Shown in pieces: positions 8,342 to 14,786 of a DNA stretch of 19,763 nucleotides. The stretch is from CAZNKU01 sp045541135 (lineage in GTDB: Bacteria; Bacillota; Clostridia; Monoglobales; Firm-18): positions 1 through 19,763 of the forward strand of contig JAZQIO010000061.1 of NCBI GenBank assembly GCA_045541135.1. The letters are read 5' to 3'. The position numbers were made by a program, and so were the translations under genes. Each line of letters opens with the position of its first letter. Position 1 is the first letter of the stretch. The notes under the pieces are model-generated. The model saw nothing but the letters and a program-made list of their open reading frames with translations, was not told the DNA's origin and did not search any database.

Positions 8342-9088
8342 CTATTTATTTTTCATTAAAATTTTATCTGCTTTCGCAACTTCCTCCGGTGACGGTGAAC
8401 GCACACCTTCAAGAGGATATTTAATCTTCAGATTTTCCCATTTAAAAAGCCCAAGGGTGTGATATGGCAGATTTTCTATCTTTTCAACGGTTTTCAGCGT
8501 AGAAATAAACTGTGCCATTTCCTCTAAACCTGCCTCATCATCGGTTAAACCCGGAACAAGAACATGTCTTATCCACATTGCCTTTCCGTTGTCAGAAAGA
8601 TACTGTGCCATTTCCAGAATATTCTTGTTTGTATATCCTGTAAGCTTCTTATGCTTTTCATCATCAATTTCTTTCAAATCAAGCATAAACAAATCAGTAT
8701 ATTTCATAAGCTCATCAAACTTTTCAAGCCATTCTTTTTCCATAGTGAAAGGCTGCCCCGATGTATCTAATGTTGTATGAACACCATTAGCTTTCAGGAT
8801 TTTAAAGAACTTAATAACAAAATCTATTTGCAAAAGGGGTTCGCCACCACTTACGGTGACGCCGCCCTTTTCCATATTTTTACCCCAGTATGTTCGATAT
8901 CTGAAGACACGTTCGAACAAATCTTCAGCAGACCATTCCTCGCCTCCGCTACAGCTCCACGTTTCCGGGTTGTGGCAGTATTTGCAACGCATATTACAAC
9001 CCTGCAAAAATACTACAAATCTGACACCCGGTCCGTCTACTGAACCGAAGGATTCCAAAGAATGTATTATACCCTTACAGCTGTCCAT
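8342..9088 (-). CDS. pflA: Pyruvate formate-lyase activating enzyme (radical SAM)
   Basis: Installs the glycyl radical on pyruvate formate-lyase, using S-adenosylmethionine and a [4Fe-4S] cluster under anaerobic conditions. Its 248 residues match the family. The radical SAM cluster motif is C31-NMR-C35-KY-C38 within FLQGCNMRCKYCHNPETW, preceded by the hallmark ESFGSVDGPGVRFV. SGGEPLLQ (80-87) is the SAM-binding GGE motif, and the end region with LPYHTLGLFKW is typical. The chosen ATG at 9088 overlaps the last 14 bases of pflB and has no clear ribosome site, which suggests coupled translation. The gene is directly downstream of its substrate enzyme. Confidence 0.95.
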   Translation of the reverse strand: MDSCKGIIHSLESFGSVDGPGVRFVVFLQGCNMRCKYCHNPETWSCSGGEEWSAEDLFERVFRYRTYWGKNMEKGGVTVSGGEPLLQIDFVIKFFKILKANGVHTTLDTSGQPFTMEKEWLEKFDELMKYTDLFMLDLKEIDDEKHKKLTGYTNKNILEMAQYLSDNGKAMWIRHVLVPGLTDDEAGLEEMAQFISTLKTVEKIENLPYHTLGLFKWENLKIKYPLEGVRSPSPEEVAKADKILMKNK

Positions 9089-11324
9089 GGCAAGTACGTG
9101 AAATTACGTCCATCTGCTGTTCCTTTGTAAGGTCGATGAACTTAACAGCATAACCTGATACACGGATTGTGAAGTTAGCATATTCTTCTTTTTCAGGATG
9201 TTCCATAGCATCGATAAGCTTTTCAACACCGAATACGTTAACGTTAAGGTGATGAGCACCCTGGTCAAAGTAACCGTCCATAACCTGAACAAGGTTGTTT
9301 GACTGTTCCTCTTCGTTGTGGCCAAGAGCACTTGGGTTGATTGTCTGAGTATTTGAAATACCGTCCAAAGCCCAGTGATATGGCAACTTAGCAAGAGAGT
9401 TAAGAGAAGCAATAAGACCATTCTGTTCTGCACCGTAACTTGGGTTAGCACCAGGTGAGAACGGTTCGCCTGCTTTTCTGCCGTTAGGCATTGTGCCTGT
9501 AGCCTTACCGTAAACTACGTTTGATGTAATTGTAAGAATAGATGTTGTAGGTTCAGCATCTCTGTAAGTGTGGTGTGTCTTAAGCTTATCAAGGAAAGTC
9601 TTAAGCAACCAAACAGCGATGTCATCAGCTCTGTCATCATCGTTACCGTATTTAGGGAAGTCGCCTGTGATTTCGAAATCAACAGCCATACCTTCTTCAT
9701 CACGGATAGGTTTAACCTTAGCGTATTTAATAGCACTTAGTGAGTCTACAACGTGTGAGAAACCTGCAATACCTGTAGCAAATGTACGACGTACATCTGT
9801 GTCGATAAGAGCAAGCTCTGCAGCTTCGTAGAAATACTTATCGTGCATATAGTGAATTACGTTTAGTGTATCAACATAAAGTTCAACCAACCAATCAAGC
9901 ATTGCATTGTACTTTTCGATAACTTCATCATAATCAAGATATTCGCTTGTGATAGGTCTGTAAGCAGGACCAACCTGTTCGCGAGTCTTAACGTCAATAC
10001 CACCGTTTATAGCGTAAAGCAAAGCTTTTGCAAGGTTAGCTCTTGCACCGAAGAACTGCATTTCCTTACCTGTCTGTGTTGCAGATACGCAGCAGCAGAT
10101 AGAGTAGTCATCACACCATACAGCTCTCATAGCATCATCGTTTTCATACTGAATTGAGCTTGTGCGGATAGAAATTTCTGCAGCATACTTCTTGAAGTTT
10201 TCAGGCAAGTTGCTTGAGTAAAGAACTGTCATGTTAGGTTCAGGTGAAGGACCCATGTTTTCAAGTGTATGCAAGAAACGGTAGTCAGTCTTTGTAACCA
10301 TTGAACGACCGTCAACACCCATACCACCAACTGCAACAGTAGCCCAAACCGGGTCACCTGTGAATAACTGATTGTATGAAGGAATACGAGCGAACTTAAC
10401 CATACGGAACTTCATAACCATATGGTCAATGATTTCCTGAGCCTGTTCTTCTGTAATAATACCCTTATCAAGGTCACGCTTAATATAAATATCAAGGAAT
10501 GTAGATACACGACCTACTGACATAGCAGCACCATTCTGAGTCTTGATAGCTGCAAGATAACCGAAGTACAACCACTGAGCAGCTTCATAAGCATTTGAAG
10601 CAGGCTTAGAAATATCGTAACCGTAAATTTCAGCCATCTTCTTCATATCTTTAAGAGCATTGATCTGAAGTGTGATTTCTTCACGAAGACGAATCTTATA
10701 ATCTGTCATTGTACCTTCAAGACCAGCCATATCCTTAAGCTTTTCAGCGATAAGATGATCTATACCGTATAGAGCTACACGACGGTAGTCACCAACGATT
10801 CTACCACGACCGTATGCATCAGGAAGACCTGTGATGATTTTATTGTGACGAGCCTTCTTCATTGCAGGTGTGTATGCATCAAATACACCCTGGTTGTGTG
10901 TACGTGAATATTCATTAAAAATTTTTGCAAATTCCGGGTTAGCTGTGTAACCGTTTGTTTCACAAGCCTGCATAGCCATTTTAATACCACCGAATGGCAT
11001 AAATGCTCTCTTTAGAGGCTTATCTGTCTGAAGACCAACAACCTTTTCAAGGTCTTTAAGTTCTTCATCAATGTAACCGGGGCCGTAAGCTGTCAATGAA
11101 GAAACAACTTCTGTTTCCATATCAAGTACGCCACCCTGTGCTCTTTCCTGTTTCTGTAGTTCCTGCAATTTGCCCCAAAGTTTGTTTGTAGCATCTGTAG
11201 GACCTGCAAGGAAAGATGAATCTCCGTCATAAGGAGTGTAGTTGTTCTGGATGAAATCTCTTGTATTGATTTCTGCTTTCCAGATACGGCCTTTAAAGCC
11301 TTCCCACTGTTCGAAATTTACCAT
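9075..11324 (-). CDS. pflB: Formate C-acetyltransferase (pyruvate formate-lyase)
   Basis: Glycyl radical enzyme converting pyruvate and CoA to acetyl-CoA and formate, the central anaerobic step of mixed-acid fermentation. From ATG 11324 it has 749 residues (E. coli PflB has 760). The adjacent catalytic cysteines sit in SICCCVSATQ at about C411/C412, and the radical glycine is in RVSGYAVKF at about G724, close to the C terminus as expected. An in-frame ATG at 11378 would add 18 residues, but GGTGAG lies five bases before ATG 11324 and the protein then begins MVNFEQWEGF like its relatives. The local context has three consecutive cysteines where E. coli has two. It is followed by pflA in an overlapping operon and preceded by a long structured leader. 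Confidence 0.97.
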   Translation of the reverse strand: MVNFEQWEGFKGRIWKAEINTRDFIQNNYTPYDGDSSFLAGPTDATNKLWGKLQELQKQERAQGGVLDMETEVVSSLTAYGPGYIDEELKDLEKVVGLQTDKPLKRAFMPFGGIKMAMQACETNGYTANPEFAKIFNEYSRTHNQGVFDAYTPAMKKARHNKIITGLPDAYGRGRIVGDYRRVALYGIDHLIAEKLKDMAGLEGTMTDYKIRLREEITLQINALKDMKKMAEIYGYDISKPASNAYEAAQWLYFGYLAAIKTQNGAAMSVGRVSTFLDIYIKRDLDKGIITEEQAQEIIDHMVMKFRMVKFARIPSYNQLFTGDPVWATVAVGGMGVDGRSMVTKTDYRFLHTLENMGPSPEPNMTVLYSSNLPENFKKYAAEISIRTSSIQYENDDAMRAVWCDDYSICCCVSATQTGKEMQFFGARANLAKALLYAINGGIDVKTREQVGPAYRPITSEYLDYDEVIEKYNAMLDWLVELYVDTLNVIHYMHDKYFYEAAELALIDTDVRRTFATGIAGFSHVVDSLSAIKYAKVKPIRDEEGMAVDFEITGDFPKYGNDDDRADDIAVWLLKTFLDKLKTHHTYRDAEPTTSILTITSNVVYGKATGTMPNGRKAGEPFSPGANPSYGAEQNGLIASLNSLAKLPYHWALDGISNTQTINPSALGHNEEEQSNNLVQVMDGYFDQGAHHLNVNVFGVEKLIDAMEHPEKEEYANFTIRVSGYAVKFIDLTKEQQMDVISRTCHGQL

Positions 11325-11344
11325 TTTTCTCACCAATACCTTTC

Positions 11345-11375
11345 TGCTCGTATGCAAGTTCATTCTGCATGAGCA
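11345..11375 (-). promoter_or_regulatory. Second stem-loop in the pflB leader
   Basis: In the transcript, TGCTC-ATGCA pairs with TGCAT-(AC)-GAGCA across a nine-base loop, ending about 10 bases before the GGTGAG ribosome site. It has no U-tail, so it is not an obvious terminator. A role in mRNA stability or ribosome access is inference. Confidence 0.4.
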
Positions 11376-11393
11376 CATAAAATTTTCCCAACG

Positions 11394-11444
11394 GGTACAC
11401 TTCTTTTCTGAATTTGTTAATTTTATAACAAATTCTTGTGTACC
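11394..11444 (-). promoter_or_regulatory. Nested inverted repeats at the 5' end of the pflB leader
   Basis: Outer arms GGTACAC and GTGTACC (11394-11400 and 11438-11444) enclose inner 10-base arms GAATTTGTTA and TAACAAATTC (11410-11435). The outer repeat starts only a few bases after the predicted transcription start near 11447, so the RNA could form a 5'-terminal stem-loop. The inner repeat contains the Rex-like operator described separately. Confidence 0.6.
11414..11431. promoter_or_regulatory. Rex-like redox operator downstream of the pflB promoter
   Basis: TTGTTAATTTTATAACAA matches the clostridial Rex consensus TTGTTAA-N4-TTAACAA, recalled from the literature on redox regulation in Firmicutes, at all but one fixed position. 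It lies about 17-34 bases downstream of the predicted start, where a bound repressor would block transcription. Rex binds when the NADH/NAD ratio is low and is known to control fermentation genes, so the target fits. The rex gene itself is not in the window. Confidence 0.65.
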
Positions 11445-11453
11445 TTCACAGAT

Positions 11454-11482
11454 AATATATCATATATGGCGATATTTGTCAA
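11454..11482 (-). promoter_or_regulatory. Strong sigma-A promoter for pflB-pflA
   Basis: On the minus strand, TTGACA (11477-11482) and TATATT (11454-11459) are separated by 17 bp. Transcription would begin near 11447, giving a leader of about 120 bases before the pflB start. The -35 box lies only six bases past the citrate synthase terminator. Confidence 0.8.
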
Positions 11483-11488
11483 TATAAT

Positions 11489-11523
11489 AAAAGTCACAGT
11501 ATTTTAAAAATACTGCGACTTTT
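11489..11523 (-). terminator. Terminator of the citrate synthase gene
   Basis: AAAAGTC-a-CAGTATTTT pairs with AAAATACTG-c-GACTTTT, giving about 16 bp with one mismatch and a very small loop, five bases beyond the citrate synthase stop. T residues flank it on both sides. It insulates pflB from the upstream gene. Confidence 0.8.
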
Positions 11524-11527
11524 TTTG

Positions 11528-12889
11528 TTATCTTTCATCAAGTTTTTTGTACTCTTTTGCAGGAAGTACATTGATGTATGAAGGTCGGATAATTTTACCG
11601 TTGTTTTGTATTTCTTCTATTCTGTGAGCACACCAACCGGAAATTCTTGCAACCGCAAAAATAGGTGTATAAAGCTCCGGCGGCAAATCAAGCATCTGAT
11701 AAATCATACCCGAATAAAAGTCTACATTAGGGCTTACACCTTTATACATCTTCCTCTTGTGCGCAATAATATCAGGTGCAAGTCGGGAAACAGTTTTATA
11801 AAGCTGATAATCATCTTCCCTTCCCTTTTCAACAGCAAGTTTTTTTGCATATTTTTTCAAGATATCTGCACGAGGGTCGGACTTTGAATATATGGCATGT
11901 CCCATACCGTAAATAAGACCTGCTTTGTCAAAGGCATCTTTATCAAGCAGCCTTGTAAGATACCGGGCAATCTGTCCTTCATCCTTTGTATCAATTGATT
12001 TTTTCATATCCTCAAACATCTGTGTAACCTTGATATTTGCACCACCGTGACGTGGACCTTTAAGGGACCCCAATGCCGCTGCAATTGCCGAATAAGTATC
12101 AGTTCCCGATGAGGTTACAACATGGGTTGTAAAGGACGAATTGTTACCGCCGCCGTGTTCCGCATGAAGCACCAATGCAAGGTCAAGAATTTTAGCCTCT
12201 ATATCCGTGTAATTACCCTCACCACGTAAAAGATGCAGAATGTTTTCTGCTGTGGAAAGTTCAGGCATAGGATGATGAATATTTAGGCTTTGTCCGTTGT
12301 GATAACGCTGAAATGACTGGTAAGCATAAACAGCAAGCATTGGAAAAACAGAAATAAGGAATAAGCTTTGTCGCATAACATTTTCTATGGAAATATCATC
12401 AGGATTTTCATCATATGCGTAAAGCACCAAAACACATCGTGCCAGAATATTCATCATGTTATTTCCCGGTGCTTTTAAAATCATATCACGCACAAAATAG
12501 TCGGGTAATTCTCTGTAATCAGACAACACTTTTTTGAATTCGTCCAATTCTTTTTTATCAGGAAGATTTGAACTTAACAAAAGATATGTTATTTCTTCAA
12601 ATCCGAAACGGTTATCTTTTGTAAAGCCGTCAACAAGTTCACGCACATCTATACCACGGTATGAAAGCACACCGTCACAAGGCACACTTTCACCGGCTTC
12701 ATTTTTTTCTTTGGCTTTAATATTTGAAATTTCTGTTAATCCCGTAACAACTCCGTTACCGTTTAAATCACGAAGCCCTCTGAACACGTTGTGTTTCACA
12801 TACATATCAGGCTGTATATTGTTGTTAGTATTTGAGATTTCGGTCAACCTCTTTACATAAGGTGTAATTGCTGAATGTGTTTTTTTCAC
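11528..12889 (-). CDS. gltA: Citrate synthase (citrate/2-methylcitrate synthase family)
   Basis: Condenses oxaloacetate and acetyl-CoA to citrate; in fermenters it mainly supplies 2-oxoglutarate for glutamate. The protein is about 454 residues, with an N-terminal extension before the conserved GLRDLNGNGVVTGLTEIS segment. Active-site elements are HAEHGGGNNSSF (H245), GPRHGG (H281), GMGHAIYSKSDPRA (H331) and NVDFYSG (D390), followed by the substrate arginine in ARISGW. Start choice is open: GGAGG at 12897-12901 is seven bases before GTG 12889 but only one base before ATG 12895, so GTG is preferred here. A 2-methylcitrate activity cannot be excluded, but no propionate genes are near. The gene stands alone between its own promoter and terminator; no aconitase or isocitrate dehydrogenase is in the window. 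Confidence 0.92.
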   Translation of the reverse strand: MKKTHSAITPYVKRLTEISNTNNNIQPDMYVKHNVFRGLRDLNGNGVVTGLTEISNIKAKEKNEAGESVPCDGVLSYRGIDVRELVDGFTKDNRFGFEEITYLLLSSNLPDKKELDEFKKVLSDYRELPDYFVRDMILKAPGNNMMNILARCVLVLYAYDENPDDISIENVMRQSLFLISVFPMLAVYAYQSFQRYHNGQSLNIHHPMPELSTAENILHLLRGEGNYTDIEAKILDLALVLHAEHGGGNNSSFTTHVVTSSGTDTYSAIAAALGSLKGPRHGGANIKVTQMFEDMKKSIDTKDEGQIARYLTRLLDKDAFDKAGLIYGMGHAIYSKSDPRADILKKYAKKLAVEKGREDDYQLYKTVSRLAPDIIAHKRKMYKGVSPNVDFYSGMIYQMLDLPPELYTPIFAVARISGWCAHRIEEIQNNGKIIRPSYINVLPAKEYKKLDER

Positions 12890-12923
12890 AGGCATTCCTC
12901 CTTGAATTATAATGTCTGATATT

Positions 12924-12952
12924 ATTGTAACACAAAAACCATAATTTAACAA
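12924..12952 (-). promoter_or_regulatory. Promoter for citrate synthase
   Basis: On the minus strand, TTGTTA (12947-12952), a 17-bp spacer, and TACAAT (12924-12929) preceded by TGT make a plausible extended -10 promoter. The predicted start, near 12917, is about 28 bases before the GTG. Confidence 0.65.
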
Positions 12953-12969
12953 TAAACAATTTGTTAATA

Positions 12970-12998
12970 TTGACTTAAAGCTAAAAAAATAATATAAT
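12970..12998 (+). promoter_or_regulatory. Near-consensus promoter for the NifU-like gene
   Basis: TTGACT (12970-12975) and an exact TATAAT (12993-12998) are 17 bp apart. The start near 13005 gives a 27-base leader containing AAAGG at 13018-13022. Confidence 0.78.
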
Positions 12999-13031
12999 GT
13001 TATATGAAATTATCGGTAAAGGCGTGATAAA

Positions 13032-13424
13032 ATGAAATATACAGAAAAGGTTATGGAGCATTTTTTAAATCCTCAGAATGCCCACACTATGGATGACTGT
13101 GACGGAAAGGGTTACTACGGCTCTGTAGAATGCGGTGATTATATAGAAGTTTTCATAAAAGTAAGGGATAACATACTTGAAGATGTAAGCTATATGGTTT
13201 ACGGATGTACAGCTTCTGTTGCCACATCAAGTATGATGTCTACTCTTGCAAAAGGAAAAACAATCGAGCAGGCACTTAAAATTACCGAAGACGATGTGGA
13301 AAAAGCACTTGACGGATTACCGGAAGAAAAGAGACATTGTTCAAATCTAGGGGTTGGTGCACTGAAAAACGCAATAAAAAACTATCAGGGTATTGAAATA
13401 AGCTACGAAGAAAGTATATTTTAA
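13032..13424 (+). CDS. Iron-sulfur cluster assembly scaffold protein (NifU N-terminal/IscU type)
   Basis: A 130-residue single-domain scaffold on which Fe-S clusters are built before transfer to apoproteins. The three conserved cysteines are present: C34 in ECGD with the neighbouring D36, C59 in YGCTASVA, and C103 in the HCS motif (102-104). The opening HFLNPQN and GLPEEKRHCSNLGVGALK regions are typical of clostridial NifU-like proteins. The C-terminal NifU domain is absent, as usual for IscU types. It stands alone, with its own promoter and terminator; a cysteine desulfurase partner, often adjacent, is not found beside it. Consumers could include PflA, a [4Fe-4S] enzyme encoded nearby, but that link is inference. 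Confidence 0.9.
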   Translation: MKYTEKVMEHFLNPQNAHTMDDCDGKGYYGSVECGDYIEVFIKVRDNILEDVSYMVYGCTASVATSSMMSTLAKGKTIEQALKITEDDVEKALDGLPEEKRHCSNLGVGALKNAIKNYQGIEISYEESIF

Positions 13425-13460
13425 CATAAAAAAAGACAGGAAAACCTGTCTTTTTTTATG
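13425..13460. terminator. Perfect bidirectional terminator
   Basis: CATAAAAAAAGACAGG and CCTGTCTTTTTTTATG are exact 16-base inverted arms around an AAAA loop. With T-runs in both directions, the hairpin ends the NifU-like gene from the left and the zinc-ribbon operon from the right. Confidence 0.9.
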
Positions 13461-13467
13461 TATATGA

Positions 13468-14010
13468 TTAGTTCATTCTGTTACCGCATGATGTACAGAA
13501 AGGAGCACCTTCTGCAACCTGTGCACCACAGTTAGGGCAGAATTTTTTCGCAACATTGTTATAGTTGTTATTGTTGCTGTAGTTTCCGCCATTGTTATTT
13601 GCACCAAAGGAAATCTTTCCTGCCATAATATCTTCAACCAACGGACCTGCAGGCATACCAAGACCACCCAAAAGCAATAGAAGCAAACCGTAAGCCATAT
13701 CTGCGCCATCAGCAGCAGCCAAAGCAATGATGAATACCAAAAGTGATGTGCCACCTACGCCGAAAGATACATATTTAGCAAGTTTTTTCTGACCAAAAAG
13801 ATCGAAGAATACAACTGCTTCAGCAGCAAGGATAATAAGCATAGCAAAGAATCCAAGGAAACCTGCATCAAATTCAAAATCCCACGCACCGAAAATTGTA
13901 ACACCGTCACCGATGAAATCTCCGTACCAGTCACCAAAAACACCAAGAAGCAACAAAAAGCTTGATACCCATGTTATAATCTTGCCTACAGTGATATTAA
14001 TTTTTCCCAT
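13468..14010 (-). CDS. Small membrane protein with C-terminal zinc ribbon, function unknown
   Basis: A 180-residue protein of unknown function. Four hydrophobic segments, about 8-24, 49-69, 80-100 and 104-124, suggest a four-helix membrane domain. A linker rich in N, G and Y (137-152) leads to a C-terminal zinc ribbon, CPNC (158-161) and CTSC (172-175), probably in the cytoplasm. GGAG lies eight to nine bases before the ATG. It follows the multi-zinc-ribbon gene by 45 bp with no visible promoter between, so they are probably one operon. The shared zinc-ribbon type hints at a related role such as sensing or assembly at the membrane, but nothing in the sequence defines it. Confidence 0.75.
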   Translation of the reverse strand: MGKINITVGKIITWVSSFLLLLGVFGDWYGDFIGDGVTIFGAWDFEFDAGFLGFFAMLIILAAEAVVFFDLFGQKKLAKYVSFGVGGTSLLVFIIALAAADGADMAYGLLLLLLGGLGMPAGPLVEDIMAGKISFGANNNGGNYSNNNNYNNVAKKFCPNCGAQVAEGAPFCTSCGNRMN

Positions 14011-14055
14011 AACTAACTCTCCTTTTTAATTTGTTTTGGATTTGTAATAATTTAT

Positions 14056-14607
14056 TTAAACTAAGTTATTACCGCATTTAGAACAGAATTTTGCACCGGG
14101 AATATTAGTGTGCCCACAGCTGCATGTAACACTTTCAATAGGTGCCAGACTATTTTGTGAATGCCCACTTATTACTGCGCCGCATTTTGCACAAAATTTA
14201 GCACCGGCAGAGTTCATATGTCCGCAGGAACAACGTGCACCGCTTACAATGCTGACAACTGCATTTCCACACTTTTCACAAAATCTTACGCCTAAAACGT
14301 TCACATATCCGCAGGAGCACTGAACACCACCCTGTGCACGTCTTATTTCATTTTCAAGCTCAGCTATTTTATCCTGCTGTATTTTTATGTATTGGTCACG
14401 CAAATTCATTTCATTAAAAATGCTTTGAATTATCGAAAACGGAACATCCGTACCGGGATTTGATACACAGTATTCATACACCTTATTACCTATAATCAAG
14501 CCAAGTTGTTCCTTTTCCTTTTCCAAAGCCCTGATATTTTTTTCAAAGGTTGCTCTGGAGCCAAAAGCCTGACCACCAACACCTGTGCCGTTAATAAAAT
14601 CTGCCAT
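14056..14607 (-). CDS. Coiled-coil protein with three tandem zinc ribbons, function unknown
   Basis: From ATG 14607 (GGAGG six bases upstream; an in-frame ATG at 14673 lies upstream of the transcript's likely start) the protein has 183 residues. The N-terminal ~90 residues are charged and helical, with likely coiled-coil stretches around 20-45 and 70-92. Three near-identical ribbons of pattern CxCG(H/Y)xN...G(A/V)(K/R)FCxKCG follow at about 97-114, 126-143 and 162-179, each with four cysteines suited to one zinc. No membrane segment or signal peptide is visible. The repeats suggest internal duplication and a multivalent binding role for protein or nucleic acid. I do not recognise the family beyond generic double-zinc-ribbon proteins. 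Confidence 0.75.
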   Translation of the reverse strand: MADFINGTGVGGQAFGSRATFEKNIRALEKEKEQLGLIIGNKVYEYCVSNPGTDVPFSIIQSIFNEMNLRDQYIKIQQDKIAELENEIRRAQGGVQCSCGYVNVLGVRFCEKCGNAVVSIVSGARCSCGHMNSAGAKFCAKCGAVISGHSQNSLAPIESVTCSCGHTNIPGAKFCSKCGNNLV

Positions 14608-14648
14608 CTTTACCTCCACACAAAAAAGTGTAAAAATCACATCATTTA

Positions 14649-14669
14649 GGATTACGCAATACGTAATCC
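14649..14669. promoter_or_regulatory. Inverted repeat in the leader of the zinc-ribbon operon
   Basis: GGATTACG and CGTAATCC flank a five-base centre and begin about seven bases downstream of the predicted transcription start. The pair could be a repressor operator or a 5' RNA hairpin. I do not recognise it as a known metal-regulator box. Confidence 0.5.
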
Positions 14670-14682
14670 ACAATATACATAT

Positions 14683-14711
14683 ATTATATACTTATATACA
14701 TATTTTGTCAA
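14683..14711 (-). promoter_or_regulatory. Consensus sigma-A promoter for the zinc-ribbon operon
   Basis: On the minus strand, exact TTGACA (14706-14711) and exact TATAAT (14683-14688) are separated by 17 bp. This is the best promoter match in the window, which implies high expression unless repressed. The leader is about 70 bases. Confidence 0.85.
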
Positions 14712-14734
14712 TAACATTATTATTTTGTTATATA

Positions 14735-14779
14735 AAAGAAAAAAGGGGTGTGATAAAATTGCTGAATTATCCACACCCC
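14735..14779 (-). terminator. Terminator of the four-gene sugar operon
   Basis: On the minus strand, GGGGTGTGGATAATT and AATTTTATCACACCCC form a long hairpin around CAGC, followed by T6-C-T4. It lies just after the last gene of the operon and ahead of the zinc-ribbon promoter. Confidence 0.85.
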
Positions 14780-14786
14780 AATAAAA

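Noticed and set aside
11322..11378. Possible short leader peptide, or an N-terminal extension of pflB starting at 11378
   Set aside because: The upstream ATG is in frame with pflB with no stop between, has no ribosome site and lies in the structured leader. The ATG at 11324 has GGTGAG and gives the family-like N terminus.
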